A DNA stretch of 64,000 bases from Cognatiyoonia koreensis (GTDB taxonomy: Bacteria; Pseudomonadota; Alphaproteobacteria; Rhodobacterales; Rhodobacteraceae), in assembly GCF_900109295.1 (NCBI RefSeq), contig NZ_FOIZ01000001.1, forward strand, positions 248,001 to 312,000, given 5' to 3'. Positions 44,562-55,777 of this stretch are shown here, piece by piece (position 1 is the first letter of the stretch; every line of letters begins with the position of its first letter). A program made the translations under genes and the position numbers. The notes under the pieces were generated by a model, which saw nothing but the letters and a program-made list of their open reading frames with translations, did no database searches and was not told the DNA's origin.

Positions 44562-46097
44562 ATGGCGATCCAAGCGTCTGAAATCTCTGCGATCCTGAAG
44601 GACCAGATCAAGAACTTTGGCCAAGAGGCTGAAGTGGCCGAAGTGGGCCGCGTATTGTCCGTTGGTGACGGTATCGCGCGTATCTACGGTCTGGACAACG
44701 TACAGGCCGGTGAGATGGTCGAATTCCCCGGTGGTATCCGCGGGATGGCCCTGAACCTTGAAAGCGACAACGTCGGTGTTGTTATTTTCGGGTCCGACCG
44801 TGACATCAAGGAAGGCGACACCGTCAAGCGCACCAAGTCCATCGTGGACGTGCCCGTCGGAGACGAACTGCTGGGCCGTGTTGTTGACGGTCTGGGCAAT
44901 CCGCTGGACGGCAAAGGTCCGATCAAGACAAAGACACGTGCGATTGCCGACTCCAAGGCTCCGGGCATCATTCCACGCAAGTCGGTCCACGAGCCGATGG
45001 CGACAGGTCTGAAATCCGTTGACGCGATGATACCGATTGGCCGTGGCCAGCGCGAATTGATCATTGGTGACCGGCAGACCGGCAAAACTGCCGTGGCACT
45101 CGACACGATCTTGAACCAGAAGTCTTACAACGACGCTGCCGAAAAAGAGTACGACAAGCTGTACTGCGTCTATGTTGCGATCGGCCAGAAGCGTTCGACA
45201 GTTGCGCAGCTGGTTAAGAAGCTCGAAGAAACCGGCGCGATCGAATATTCGATCATCGTTGCGGCCACCGCGTCCGACCCGGCTCCGATGCAGTTCCTCG
45301 CACCTTACGCGGCGACCGCGATGGCGGAACACTTCCGCGACAACGGCCGCCACGCACTGATCATCTATGACGACCTGTCCAAGCAGGCTGTGTCCTATCG
45401 TCAGATGTCGCTGCTGCTGCGCCGCCCACCAGGGCGCGAAGCTTATCCAGGCGACGTTTTCTATCTTCACTCGCGCCTGCTGGAACGTTCGGCAAAGCTG
45501 AACGAAGACAACGGTGCTGGTTCCTTGACCGCGCTGCCGATCATCGAAACGCAGGGTGGCGACGTTTCAGCGTTTATTCCAACCAACGTGATTTCGATCA
45601 CAGACGGTCAGATCTTCCTTGAAACCGAACTGTTTTATCAGGGCATCCGCCCCGCGGTGAACACCGGTCTGTCCGTGTCGCGGGTTGGTTCGTCAGCACA
45701 GACGAACTCCATGAAATCCGTGGCCGGTCCGGTCAAGCTGGAACTTGCGCAGTATCGTGAAATGGCGGCCTTTGCGCAGTTCGGTTCTGACCTTGATGCA
45801 GCCACACAGCAGTTGCTGAACCGTGGTGCGCGTCTGACCGAACTTATGAAACAGCCGCAGTATTCGCCGCTGACCAACGCGGAAATCGTCTGCGTGATCT
45901 ACGCGGGCACGAACGGCTACCTCGACAAGATTGCCGTCAAGGACGTCGGTCGTTTCGAAGCTGGCCTGCTCAAGCACATGCGCACCAAAGCAAAGGACGT
46001 GCTGGACTTCATCACCAAGGAAGACCCGAAGATCAAAGGCGACGCCGAAGACAAGATCAAATCGGCAATCGACGCTTTCGCCAAAGACTTCGCCTAA
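44562..46097 (+). CDS. atpA: F0F1 ATP synthase subunit alpha
   Basis: The alpha subunit is the non-catalytic nucleotide-binding partner of beta in the F1 ring. The 511-residue length is typical. The P-loop is [11 protein letters not shown] near residue 170 and the subunit signature [17 protein letters not shown] is intact. GAGG lies 8 nt before the ATG within atpH. It follows atpH with no gap and precedes atpG by 22 nt. The operon order H-A-G-D-C without F0 genes is the rule in alphaproteobacteria, where F0 genes are encoded elsewhere. Confidence 0.98.
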   Translation: MAIQASEISAILKDQIKNFGQEAEVAEVGRVLSVGDGIARIYGLDNVQAGEMVEFPGGIRGMALNLESDNVGVVIFGSDRDIKEGDTVKRTKSIVDVPVGDELLGRVVDGLGNPLDGKGPIKTKTRAIADSKAPGIIPRKSVHEPMATGLKSVDAMIPIGRGQRELIIGDRQTGKTAVALDTILNQKSYNDAAEKEYDKLYCVYVAIGQKRSTVAQLVKKLEETGAIEYSIIVAATASDPAPMQFLAPYAATAMAEHFRDNGRHALIIYDDLSKQAVSYRQMSLLLRRPPGREAYPGDVFYLHSRLLERSAKLNEDNGAGSLTALPIIETQGGDVSAFIPTNVISITDGQIFLETELFYQGIRPAVNTGLSVSRVGSSAQTNSMKSVAGPVKLELAQYREMAAFAQFGSDLDAATQQLLNRGARLTELMKQPQYSPLTNAEIVCVIYAGTNGYLDKIAVKDVGRFEAGLLKHMRTKAKDVLDFITKEDPKIKGDAEDKIKSAIDAFAKDFA

Positions 46098-46119
46098 TCC
46101 TCGGACATAGGAGACCCTT

Positions 46120-46995
46120 ATGCCTAGTCTTAAGGACCTGAAAAATCGGATCGAAAGCGTGAAATCCACGCGGAAGATCACAAAGGCGATGCAAATGGTC
46201 GCGGCCGCAAAATTGCGCCGTGCGCAGGATGCAGCCGAGGCGTCACGCCCCTACACAGAGCGTTTCAACGCTGTGATGGCAGGGCTGGCCGCCGGTTCCG
46301 CCGGGTCGGCATCTGCACCCAAGTTGCTGTCGGGTACCGGCAGCGACAAGGTGCACTTGTTGGTGGTCATGACCGCTGAACGCGGCCTGTGCGGCGGCTT
46401 CAACGGCAATATCGCCAAGCTGGCCAAAGCCCACGCACAAAAGCTGCTTGCTGACGGGAAAGAGGTGAAAATCCTCACTGTCGGCAAGAAAGGTCGCGAT
46501 GCGCTCAAGCGCGAGCTAAGCGAGCATTTCGTCGGGCACGTCGATCTGACGCATGTAAAGCGGGTAAGCTACGCCGACGCGCAGCGGATCGCCAAGGACG
46601 TTCTTGCGCGATTTGATGCGGAAGAATTCGACGTCGCGACGATCTTCTTTGCGCGCTTTGAAAACGTTGTCACACAGCACCCGACGGCGCAGCAGATCAT
46701 CCCGTTCGTGGCCCCAGAGGTCGAAGACGATGCAGATGCGACGCTTTACGACTACGAGCCCAGCGAAGAAGCCATTCTGGCCGACCTGCTGCCCCGTGGC
46801 GTGGCGACTGCGATTTTTTCCGCACTGCTTGAAAACGGTGCGTCCGAGCAGGGTGCCCGGATGTCCGCCATGGACAACGCGACCCGCAACGCTGGCGAGA
46901 TGATCGACAAGCTGACCATTCAATACAACCGCTCGCGTCAGGCTGTGATCACCAACGAGCTGATTGAAATTATTTCGGGCGCGGAAGCGCTCTAG
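46120..46995 (+). CDS. atpG: F0F1 ATP synthase subunit gamma
   Basis: The gamma subunit is the rotor shaft inside the F1 head. This 291-residue protein has the two terminal helices: N-terminal [20 protein letters not shown] and C-terminal [20 protein letters not shown], plus the [15 protein letters not shown] ending. AGGAGA precedes the ATG. A few residues around [18 protein letters not shown] form the usual variable insertion. It ends 15 nt before atpD. Confidence 0.98.
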   Translation: MPSLKDLKNRIESVKSTRKITKAMQMVAAAKLRRAQDAAEASRPYTERFNAVMAGLAAGSAGSASAPKLLSGTGSDKVHLLVVMTAERGLCGGFNGNIAKLAKAHAQKLLADGKEVKILTVGKKGRDALKRELSEHFVGHVDLTHVKRVSYADAQRIAKDVLARFDAEEFDVATIFFARFENVVTQHPTAQQIIPFVAPEVEDDADATLYDYEPSEEAILADLLPRGVATAIFSALLENGASEQGARMSAMDNATRNAGEMIDKLTIQYNRSRQAVITNELIEIISGAEAL

Positions 46996-47010
46996 ACCGG
47001 AGAAACTTAA

Positions 47011-48435
<1,425 letters not shown>

Positions 48436-48444
48436 GGAGCCGAC

Positions 48445-48882
48445 ATGGCAAACCTACAATTCGATCTGGTCTCTCCCGAACGCCGCCTGGCGTCGGTAGA
48501 GGCGAGCGAAGTGCAAATTCCTGGTGCCGACGGCGACATGACCGCGATGGCTGGCCACGCGCCCACCATCACGACATTGCGCCCCGGCGTCTTGTCGGTC
48601 GCCCATGCGGGCGGCACGGACGAATATGTGGTGTCCGGCGGGTTTGCTGAAATCACCGCGACGGGCGTGTCCGTTCTGGCAGAGCAGGCCTTGCCGCGCG
48701 CAGAGATGACGCAAGAAGTCTTTGACGGCATGATGGCTGATGCCCACGCCGCCAAAAAGAACGCCGAGGAAGTCTTCAAGAACGAACCCGGCCCCGTCGA
48801 TGACGCCGCCAAGCTGATCGCGGATATGGTGGCTGTCGGCACGCACATCGGTCTTGATCCGAAGCAATCGAACTTCGGCTAA
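48445..48882 (+). CDS. atpC: F0F1 ATP synthase subunit epsilon
   Basis: The epsilon subunit of the central stalk regulates F1 hydrolysis. This 145-residue protein has an N-terminal beta-sandwich ([34 protein letters not shown]) and a C-terminal helical region. The C-terminal part (about residues 105-145) is acidic and ends in [14 protein letters not shown] precedes the ATG. It is the last gene of the operon and a terminator follows. Confidence 0.96.
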   Translation: MANLQFDLVSPERRLASVEASEVQIPGADGDMTAMAGHAPTITTLRPGVLSVAHAGGTDEYVVSGGFAEITATGVSVLAEQALPRAEMTQEVFDGMMADAHAAKKNAEEVFKNEPGPVDDAAKLIADMVAVGTHIGLDPKQSNFG

Positions 48883-48899
48883 ACGATCCAACACTATCC

Positions 48900-48929
48900 A
48901 AAGGGCCCTGCATCGCGCGGGGCCTTTTT
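48900..48929 (+). terminator. Rho-independent terminator of the atp operon
   Basis: AAAGG(G)CCC at 48900-48908 pairs with GGGCCTTT around a GC-rich loop, with one bulged G, and is followed by a T-tract ending at 48929. It starts 18 nt after the atpC stop. Confidence 0.75.
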
Positions 48930-49050
48930 CGTTCCGCCCCCATTAACAGCTTGGGCGTTTCTCCAGAACAGCGCCTTTTCCCTGTCGTCTTCGTGCCAGA
49001 TTTCTGCGATAAAACGTCCCCAAGGGCGCGGCGGAACGACTTGGAACAAG

Positions 49051-49398
49051 ATGCGGAAAATTCACGGCCATTTGGTTGGCATTGATCAGGGCGACGTTGT
49101 CCTTTTCTCAGACTTTGAACACGACGGCGACATGTGGACCGGCGAAGGCCCGCGCAAGATTTCTGTACCTGTCACATTCTCTGAAAGCTATGACAGTCCT
49201 CCGTCGGTCACTGTGTCGATTTCGATGTTCGATATGTCCAACGAAGCATTTTCGCGCGCGGACGTGCAGGCCGAGAAAGTCACGAAAAGCGGGTTTGCCA
49301 TTACCTTCCGCACATGGGGCGACACCAAAATTGCCCGCGTGCGCGTGGCGTGGCAATCCATCGGTGCACTCAGCAGTGAAGACGCTTGGGATATCTAG
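49051..49398 (+). CDS. H-type lectin domain-containing protein
   Basis: This 115-residue protein appears to be a single H-type lectin domain. The central pattern with [20 protein letters not shown] and [12 protein letters not shown] matches the family, where the best-known members bind N-acetylgalactosamine. No signal peptide is visible, so export is uncertain. The gene lies between atpC and prs, in the same orientation as atp, and its stop shares CTAG with the prs stop. The ligand is unknown. Confidence 0.8.
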   Translation: MRKIHGHLVGIDQGDVVLFSDFEHDGDMWTGEGPRKISVPVTFSESYDSPPSVTVSISMFDMSNEAFSRADVQAEKVTKSGFAITFRTWGDTKIARVRVAWQSIGALSSEDAWDI

Positions 49399-50408
49399 CG
49401 ATAGGTACCTTCATAGATCGGTTGCAACGTCTTGTGGCTGAACAGCGATGACACCGATGTGCCGGACCAAGTGTTGAGAATCGCCTGTGCAAAGACCGGG
49501 GCCGTGCCGACGATCCGGATGTTCTTGCAGTTCTTGACGGCGTCGGTGGGCGCGATCGTATCCGTGATCACAAGGTTCTTCATCACCGACTTGCTGATGC
49601 GTTCGACAGCGGGGCCAGACAGAACGCCGTGCGTAATGTAGGAATGCACTTCCTTGGCACCGTTTTCCATCAGCACCTCTGCCGCCTTGCAAAGCGTGCC
49701 GGCGGTATCGACGATATCGTCCACGATCAGGCAGGTGCGGCCCTTTACGTCACCGATGACGGTCATTTCAGCGACTTCACCGGGCTTGCCACGGCGCTTG
49801 TCCACGATCGACAGGGGGGCATTGATGCGTTGCGCAAGATCGCGGGCGCGGGCCACGCCGCCCACATCGGGGGACACGACCATCACGTCTTCGATCTGGT
49901 CCTTGAAGTGATGCATGACATCAAGCGCAAAGATCGGTGACGCGTAAAGGTTATCGACAGGAATATCGAAAAAACCCTGAATTTGCGTTGCGTGCAAATC
50001 CAGGGTCAAGATCCGTTCGATACCGGCTTCGATCAGCATATTGGCGACTAGCTTCGCCGTGATCGGGGTGCGCGCCTTTGACCGGCGGTCCTGCCGCGCA
50101 TAGCCAAAGTAGGGGATGACCGCTGTGATCCGTGCAGCTGACGACCGACGCAATGCGTCAGAGATAATCAGCAATTCCATCAGGTTGTCGTTCGCCGGGT
50201 TCGATGTCGGCTGGATGATATACATATCTTCGCCGCGGACGTTCTCGAAAACTTCGACAAAGATTTCGCCGTCGTTGAAACGTTCAACACGCGCATCCAC
50301 AAGATTGACGTCCATCCCTCGGTGCATTGACATGCGCCGCGCGACCTTTTCGGCGAGCGGTTTGTTGGCGTTGCCTGAAATCAGCTTGGGTTCATTCGCA
50401 TTGGGCAT
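49395..50408 (-). CDS. prs: Ribose-phosphate pyrophosphokinase
   Basis: Prs makes PRPP from ribose 5-phosphate and ATP for nucleotide, histidine, tryptophan and NAD synthesis. This 337-residue enzyme has the ATP site [20 protein letters not shown], the catalytic flexible loop [13 protein letters not shown], the PRPP-binding [11 protein letters not shown], and [12 protein letters not shown]. The start is ATG 50408, not the longer frame at 50552, because it gives [13 protein letters not shown], a typical family N-terminus; the ribosome site is weak. The stop overlaps the lectin stop. Confidence 0.96.
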   Translation of the reverse strand: MPNANEPKLISGNANKPLAEKVARRMSMHRGMDVNLVDARVERFNDGEIFVEVFENVRGEDMYIIQPTSNPANDNLMELLIISDALRRSSAARITAVIPYFGYARQDRRSKARTPITAKLVANMLIEAGIERILTLDLHATQIQGFFDIPVDNLYASPIFALDVMHHFKDQIEDVMVVSPDVGGVARARDLAQRINAPLSIVDKRRGKPGEVAEMTVIGDVKGRTCLIVDDIVDTAGTLCKAAEVLMENGAKEVHSYITHGVLSGPAVERISKSVMKNLVITDTIAPTDAVKNCKNIRIVGTAPVFAQAILNTWSGTSVSSLFSHKTLQPIYEGTYR

Positions 50409-50524
50409 GAGGGGGAAGGTCCTGTGGCAGTTGGCGCGTGCGGCACGTAACAGATTCGTGTCGTTGACACGGCCTAGCACACCGTTACGGTCGCGCAAAG
50501 AATTGCCGCCGAAGGACCAAGCAA

Positions 50525-51121
50525 ATGGCTCATATCGATTACTACTTTGCAACGATCAGCCCGTTCACATACCTCTCGGGTACCCGCCCGGCAGAGATTG
50601 CGGCGCAACACGGCGCGACGATCAGCTACAAACCGATGGACATCATGGGTTTGTTTGCCCGCACCGGCGGCGTCCCCCCGAAAGATCGCCATCCCAACCG
50701 GCAGGAATATCGTCTGCAGGATATGCGCCGTCGCGCGGCGCTTCTGGACATGCCACTGAACCTCAAGCCGGCATTTTGGCCCACCAATCCGGCACCGTCG
50801 TCCTATGCGATCATCGCCGCGCAAGAAGCAGGCGGCGACGTCGCAGCGCTGGTCGCCAATCTGACCCGCGCCTGCTGGGCCGAAGAACGCGACATCAGTC
50901 AGGATGACGTCATTGCCGATTGCATGAAAGCGGCAGGATTCGATCCGGACGTTGCCAACAAGGGCATGATGACTGCCGCTGACACCTATGCACGCAATCT
51001 CGAAGATGCGGTCGCAAGCGGCGCGTTCGGTGCGCCGTTCTTCATCGTCGATTCAGGCGAGCGGTTCTGGGGTGAAGACCGCATCGCCGACCTGAATGCA
51101 CATCTGGCAGGCAAGCTCTGA
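50525..51121 (+). CDS. 2-hydroxychromene-2-carboxylate isomerase-like (DsbA-fold) protein
   Basis: This 198-residue protein belongs to the HCCA isomerase / kappa-class GST branch of the thioredoxin fold. The Ser in [12 protein letters not shown] (about Ser12) matches the glutathione-binding catalytic Ser, and [19 protein letters not shown] is the family C-terminal motif. HCCA isomerase works in naphthalene degradation, but such homologues are widespread without that pathway; no naphthalene genes are here, so the substrate is unknown. AAGGA is 8 nt before the ATG. The next gene starts directly after its stop. Confidence 0.9.
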   Translation: MAHIDYYFATISPFTYLSGTRPAEIAAQHGATISYKPMDIMGLFARTGGVPPKDRHPNRQEYRLQDMRRRAALLDMPLNLKPAFWPTNPAPSSYAIIAAQEAGGDVAALVANLTRACWAEERDISQDDVIADCMKAAGFDPDVANKGMMTAADTYARNLEDAVASGAFGAPFFIVDSGERFWGEDRIADLNAHLAGKL

Positions 51122-51901
51122 GTGCTGCAAACTGTTGCCGGACATGATGTCTGGGTGGTCAGCCACGAACAGGGGCCTGCGCCTGATCTTCTGATCCATT
51201 GCTCGCTGGCCGATCACCGCAGCCTTTTGCCGCTGGTGAACGCGCGCGCACAGCCTGCCTGCCTGTTCGACATGCCGGGGCACGGGAAAAGTGCGGACTG
51301 GTCGGGCAGTGGTGATTTCCAGACCGTCTGCGCCGAAATCGGCGGCGCGCTTTGCACCGACGGCCCCGCACACATCATCGGTCATTCGTTCGGGGCGACA
51401 GTTGCCTTGCGCATGGCCGTGATGTGGCCAGCGCGCGTGAAGGCCCTGAGCCTGATCGAGCCAGTCTTCTTTGCCGCCGCTGCAGGCACGCCAGCCTACG
51501 CAGCGCACGAGGCAGATTTCGCGCCCTTCACCGCAGCGATGGACCGTGGTGACGTAATGACGGCGGCGGCAATCTTTCACGGCCTCTGGGGGCAGGGGGC
51601 ATGGTCCGATCTGCCAGCGCCGGTGAAATCACACCTCGCCGCGCGCATCCACCTGATCCCCGCCGGTGCTGGCGCCATTCAGGACGACAACGCCAAGCTG
51701 CTGTCTCCAGGCGTGCTGGAAGGGATCAAAGTGCCGGCGACGCTGATCCGCGGGGACAAATCCCCGTCAGTGATCGCGGCCATTCACGCAGAACTGGTGG
51801 CGCGATTGCCCCATGCATCGGACCGTGTGGTCAAAGGTGCCGGACATATGCTGCCGCTGACCCACGTGCCCGAGGTCGCGCGTATCATGGCCAAAGCCTA
51901 G
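51122..51901 (+). CDS. Alpha/beta hydrolase
   Basis: This 259-residue alpha/beta hydrolase has the nucleophile elbow GHSFGA, an FDMPGHGKS oxyanion-region motif, and the catalytic His near the C-terminus in VVKGAGHMLPLTH. The catalytic acid is probably Asp in LIRGDKSPSV. No signal peptide is visible. The start is GTG 51122, immediately after the previous stop TGA. The substrate is unknown. The stop shares CTAG with the convergent threonine aldolase stop. Confidence 0.9.
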   Translation: MLQTVAGHDVWVVSHEQGPAPDLLIHCSLADHRSLLPLVNARAQPACLFDMPGHGKSADWSGSGDFQTVCAEIGGALCTDGPAHIIGHSFGATVALRMAVMWPARVKALSLIEPVFFAAAAGTPAYAAHEADFAPFTAAMDRGDVMTAAAIFHGLWGQGAWSDLPAPVKSHLAARIHLIPAGAGAIQDDNAKLLSPGVLEGIKVPATLIRGDKSPSVIAAIHAELVARLPHASDRVVKGAGHMLPLTHVPEVARIMAKA

Positions 51902-52944
51902 CCCGCCATCAGCGCCAGAAACTGATCGACGCCTGTGTCGGTCATGGACCAGTCGCAGACCAGACGACCGGTCAGGAATTCATCGGGTTCGCCAGCCTGT
52001 TCATCGCCGTCCATGACGTAATAAACGGCCCCACCGTCCAGCACCCGTTTGTGGTGCGCGCGGGTGGTCTGAAAAAAGATCATGTTGGCAGCCGGTTCGT
52101 ATTGCAGGCTGACATGTGCGATCCGGCGCAGACCTGCCGTCAGGCGGGCGCAGCGGGCATTGGCCTGCTCTGCCATCCATGTCCACAGGCCATCGGTCAT
52201 ATAGGCCTCCATCTGTGCGGACAGATAGCGATGCTTGCTTAGCAAATGGCCGCCCCGCTTGCGGCGCAGCTCGAAGGGGCGCGAAACGGCGGGGTCAAAG
52301 ACGATGCAGGCTTCTACACCGATCAGGCCGTTCTTGGTGCCACCAAAAGACACAGCGTCGATGCCGGCTTTCCAGGACATCTCGGCGGGTGTGCAGCCAA
52401 GCGCGACCATTGCATTTGCAAAACGGGCACCGTCCAGATGGGTCTTTAGCCCGTACTTGCGGGCCACGGCCGTTAGCGCCTGTATTTCCTCAAGCGTATA
52501 GACGGTGCCCTTTTCCGTGACTTGCGTGATCGACACCGGCCCGCGCTGCGGCCCATGAACGCCGCGGTTTTCTTCCTTGAGAATGGCGGCTTCCAAGGCA
52601 TCCGGCGTCATCTTGGCATCCAGGTCAGGAACCAGCGTCAGTTTTGCACCGGTATAGAATTCCGGCGCGTTGCATTCGTCTTCGTGGATATGCGCCATGG
52701 GGGTGCAGAAAACGGTATCCCAAGGGTCGGTCATCGTGGCCAGCATGATCGCATTGGCGGCGGTGCCGTTGATGACCAGATGCACCATTGCATCGGGGGC
52801 CTCGAACGCGTCGCGGATCAGCGCGCGCACGTCGTCCATGATCGGGTCCGCACCATAGCCCATGGCATAGCCCGCGTTGGCGCGTGTCAGCGCCTCTAGC
52901 ACCTTCGGATGCGCCGGACCGGCGTTGTCGGATGCGAAATACAT
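51898..52944 (-). CDS. ltaE: Low-specificity L-threonine aldolase
   Basis: This PLP enzyme of 348 residues cleaves L-threonine and L-allo-threonine to glycine and acetaldehyde. The PLP lysine is in SFGGTKNGLIG and other signatures are FASDNAGPAHP, HIHEDECNAPEFYTG and LDGARFANAMVALG. GAGGAG is 9 nt before the ATG at 52944, within the end of the YcgN-like gene, and the upstream stop is directly followed by this ATG. Some roseobacter homologues are called beta-hydroxyamino-acid aldolases. Confidence 0.94.
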   Translation of the reverse strand: MYFASDNAGPAHPKVLEALTRANAGYAMGYGADPIMDDVRALIRDAFEAPDAMVHLVINGTAANAIMLATMTDPWDTVFCTPMAHIHEDECNAPEFYTGAKLTLVPDLDAKMTPDALEAAILKEENRGVHGPQRGPVSITQVTEKGTVYTLEEIQALTAVARKYGLKTHLDGARFANAMVALGCTPAEMSWKAGIDAVSFGGTKNGLIGVEACIVFDPAVSRPFELRRKRGGHLLSKHRYLSAQMEAYMTDGLWTWMAEQANARCARLTAGLRRIAHVSLQYEPAANMIFFQTTRAHHKRVLDGGAVYYVMDGDEQAGEPDEFLTGRLVCDWSMTDTGVDQFLALMAG

Positions 52945-53409
52945 CTAAAGCGGCTCCTCGATGATGTGATCTTCCCAGTCGTCCTCGTCGACTTCGAATT
53001 CGGGGACAGTCATGCCCTGCACGCTGACGCCAGCGCGATGCACCGAACCCGGATCGCCCGAAACGAGCGGATGCCAGTCAAACAACGGGCGACCCTCATA
53101 AACAAGGCGATAGGCGCAGGTTTGCGGCAGCCAGTACATATTTTCTTCAAGCGTTTTCGGGGTCAGCACGATGCATTCGGGCACGAATTGGTGGCGGATC
53201 GGATAGCGACTGCACAAGCAGGATTCATCGTCGAGCAATCGGCATGCGATGCGGGTCAGAAAGACCTCGCTCGTCTCGTCATCCTCGATCTTGTTCAGAC
53301 AGCACTTGCCGCAGCCGTCGCACAGCGCTTCCCATTCCCGCTGGTTCATCTGGGTCAGCTTCTTGCGTTCCCAGAACCGGCCAAGACCGTCGCGATCAAT
53401 GTCAGACAT
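52945..53409 (-). CDS. YcgN family cysteine cluster protein (UPF0260)
   Basis: This 154-residue protein belongs to the YcgN / UPF0260 family, which probably coordinates metal or an iron-sulfur cluster through conserved cysteines: CDGCGKCC, then SCLCSRYP, then CIVLTPK and QTCAYRLV. The function is unknown. The start ATG 53409 overlaps the end of ribF by 8 nt; a TTG at 53415 would add two residues. It is translated within the ribF-ycgN-ltaE series on the minus strand. Confidence 0.9.
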   Translation of the reverse strand: MSDIDRDGLGRFWERKKLTQMNQREWEALCDGCGKCCLNKIEDDETSEVFLTRIACRLLDDESCLCSRYPIRHQFVPECIVLTPKTLEENMYWLPQTCAYRLVYEGRPLFDWHPLVSGDPGSVHRAGVSVQGMTVPEFEVDEDDWEDHIIEEPL

Positions 53410-54340
53410 CTGCAAGCACGGTGCGTGCCTCTTGGCAGTCGGTTTCCATTTGCGCGATCAGCGCGGGCACATCGTCGAATTTTAGTTCGGGACGTATAAA
53501 GTCGATCAAAGCGATGGAGATATGACTTCCATACAGGTCACCCTTGAAATCGAAGATAAAGGTTTCGCAGTTTGGAACGTTCTCGCCGAACATCGGGCGC
53601 ACACCGATAGAGGCCGCACCAAAGTAGTTGCCTTTGTGCGGTCCATCCAGCACGTCGGCCTTGACGGCATAGACTCCGAATTTGGGCGGGTGCAGCGTGT
53701 CGATGGACATATTCGCAGTTGGGTAGCCAAGCTCGCGTCCACGCTGTTCGCCGTGGATCACTTCGCCCTCGATCCGGTGCCAATGGCCCAGCATCTTTGC
53801 GGCATCACGGGGCCGCCCATCGCTCAGCGCGGTGCGGATCGCGGTCGAACTGATCGCGGTATCACCGATGGTTTCGATCGGTGCGATGGTAACGCCAAAT
53901 CCCATTTCCTGACCAAAAGCGATCAGGTCGTTGACGGTTCCTTTGCGCCCTTTGCCAAAGCAGAAATCGGCACCGACAACGATATGTTTCAGGCCAAGCC
54001 TGTCCTTGATGATGACAGTGGCAAATTCGCGCGGGGTGAGTGCTGCAAGCGTTTCGTTGAACGGAACTTCATAGAGCTTTTCAACACCCAGCTTTTCCAT
54101 GCGGCTTGCTTTGGCGGCAGCGTTCATCAGCCGGAAAGGGGGAAGTTCAGGTGCGAAATAGCTCCGGGGATGGGGTTCAAACGTCATGATGCCAAGCGGT
54201 GCGTGCGCGGCCTCTGCAGCCTTGCGGGTCATATCTATGACGGACTGATGGCCCAGATGCACACCGTCGAAATTACCAATCGCCGCGACGGCACCGCGGT
54301 CGCTCGGGTCTACGAATTCGGTGTCGCGGATAATGTGCAT
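53402..54340 (-). CDS. ribF: Bifunctional riboflavin kinase/FAD synthetase RibF
   Basis: RibF phosphorylates riboflavin to FMN and adenylylates FMN to FAD. This 312-residue protein has the FAD synthetase motif GNFDGVHLGHQ at the N-terminus, ISSTAIRTALSDG in the middle, and the kinase motif GRELGYPTANM in the C-terminal domain. The frame opens upstream to 54523, but MHIIRDTEFVDP at 54340 matches the family. The MaoC gene ends 37 nt before. The C-terminal end overlaps the YcgN-like start. Confidence 0.96.
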   Translation of the reverse strand: MHIIRDTEFVDPSDRGAVAAIGNFDGVHLGHQSVIDMTRKAAEAAHAPLGIMTFEPHPRSYFAPELPPFRLMNAAAKASRMEKLGVEKLYEVPFNETLAALTPREFATVIIKDRLGLKHIVVGADFCFGKGRKGTVNDLIAFGQEMGFGVTIAPIETIGDTAISSTAIRTALSDGRPRDAAKMLGHWHRIEGEVIHGEQRGRELGYPTANMSIDTLHPPKFGVYAVKADVLDGPHKGNYFGAASIGVRPMFGENVPNCETFIFDFKGDLYGSHISIALIDFIRPELKFDDVPALIAQMETDCQEARTVLADV

Positions 54341-54377
54341 GCGGCCTCGGTAGCAAGGCCGTGGCAAGGGCGCAAGG

Positions 54378-54821
54378 TCAGTCGAATTTGCCGGACGGTG
54401 CCAGCACTGTCGCCTCGCCAACCAGCACCTTCTTTTCCCCGACAAGGCAGCGCGTTTCCATGCACACGCGGCGTCTGGAATAGTCGATATCGACGACTTC
54501 GACTTCGGCGCGGACCGTATCACCGGGACGGACCGGGGCTAGAAACTTGAGCGACTGGCCAAGGTAGACGGTCCCATGACCGGGCAACTGTTCCCCAATC
54601 ACGGCAGAGATCAGCCCGGCGGTCAGCATGCCATGGGCAATGCGCCCGCCAAAGATCGTGTCCTGCGCATAGTCCTCATCAAGATGCACAGGGTTGCGGT
54701 CGGTCGACACTTCGGCAAACAGTTCGATGTCGCGGTCCGTCACCACCTTCTGGATATGGCGCACCATGCCAATTTCGATGTCTTCGATGACGATCGTGCC
54801 ACGGGGCGCATTATCCAACAT
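54378..54821 (-). CDS. MaoC family dehydratase
   Basis: This 147-residue hot-dog-fold protein has the catalytic pattern of (R)-specific enoyl-CoA hydratases: Asp and His in STDRNPVHLDEDYA, followed by FGGRIAHGML. It would hydrate 2-enoyl-CoA, for example in PHB or fatty-acid metabolism. AGGAGG is 6 nt upstream of the ATG at 54821. The frame extends to 54851, but that start lacks support. It is cotranscribed with ribF. Confidence 0.92.
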   Translation of the reverse strand: MLDNAPRGTIVIEDIEIGMVRHIQKVVTDRDIELFAEVSTDRNPVHLDEDYAQDTIFGGRIAHGMLTAGLISAVIGEQLPGHGTVYLGQSLKFLAPVRPGDTVRAEVEVVDIDYSRRRVCMETRCLVGEKKVLVGEATVLAPSGKFD

Positions 54822-54901
54822 GTGGTCCTCCTGCGGGTAATAAAAAACCAACAGTGACCGTATAGGCGTAATTTAATTACTTTGCAACTGCGGAACCCGG
54901 A

Positions 54902-55777
54902 TTACCGCAGATAGCCGATGCTGTAGGTCGCCGTCGTCATCTGGTCCTTTAGATACTGGTCCAAAAGGGCAGGATCGGGCTGCTGGTCGGTGCCGGTCTC
55001 TTCTTTGGCAAGGCCACCCGTGATAAAAAGCGTATCGAGGTCTTCCTGTTGGCCGCCCAGAATATCGGTGCCGATTCCATCGCCGATACAGATGATCGCC
55101 GGATCGTTCGGGGCCTTGTCCAATGCGGCAAGACGGCGGCGGGCCAGATCATAGATCGGCGGGTGCGGCTTGCCGAAGTAGAGGCTTTCACCGCCCATTT
55201 CCGTGTAAAGTGCTGCCAACGCGCCGGCACACCATTCGCGGACCTCGCCCCGATCCACCACGATATCTGGGTTCGCGCAAAGAAGTTTCAGGCCCTTCTG
55301 CTTGGCATACAGAAACTCTGGCCGGTTCACGTCAAGATCGGCTAACGGGTCGAATGGCCCGCAGCAGATGATGCCTTCGGCCTCTTGCAGCGGGACTTTG
55401 GTGATCGTCACCGGATCCTCTATGATCTTGAGAGGCTTGAAGAAATCATCATCACGCGGGCTTTCGCCCATGAACCAGACCTTTGATCCGACCGCACCCA
55501 GATACATGGCCGCACGGGCGCTGTCGCCAGAGGTCGCGATCGCGTCCCATGCATCGTCAGGAACACCGAAATCCGCGATCTGTTTGGCGACGGAATCCCA
55601 AGGGCGGGGAGAGTTGGTGACAAGCACAACCAACCCGCCGCGTGCGCGGTAATCCTGCATCGCCTTGACCGCTTCGGGGATGGCCGCGATGCCGTTGTGC
55701 ATGCAGCCCCAAAGGTCGACAAAGGCGGCGTCGTAGCGGTCTGACACCTCGGAGAAGGCGGAAATAATCTGGGTCAT
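54902..55777 (-). CDS. TIGR01459 family HAD-type hydrolase
   Basis: This 291-residue HAD phosphatase is of the TIGR01459 class (subclass IIA). The nucleophile motif I appears as FVDLWGCMHNG (D-x-W rather than D-x-D, a known variant in this family), motif II as VVLVTNSP, motif III Lys in FGKPHPPIYD, and motif IV as CIGDGIGTDILGG. It may dephosphorylate a sugar phosphate or nucleotide; the substrate is unknown. The ATG at 55777 is chosen over the longer frame at 55822. A tandem repeat sits just upstream (55806-55845). Confidence 0.91.
   Translation of the reverse strand: MTQIISAFSEVSDRYDAAFVDLWGCMHNGIAAIPEAVKAMQDYRARGGLVVLVTNSPRPWDSVAKQIADFGVPDDAWDAIATSGDSARAAMYLGAVGSKVWFMGESPRDDDFFKPLKIIEDPVTITKVPLQEAEGIICCGPFDPLADLDVNRPEFLYAKQKGLKLLCANPDIVVDRGEVREWCAGALAALYTEMGGESLYFGKPHPPIYDLARRRLAALDKAPNDPAIICIGDGIGTDILGGQQEDLDTLFITGGLAKEETGTDQQPDPALLDQYLKDQMTTATYSIGYLR

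Noticed and set aside
53522..54550. 342-residue plus-strand frame opposite ribF
   Set aside because: It is antisense to ribF with its kinase and synthetase motifs, so it is a shadow.
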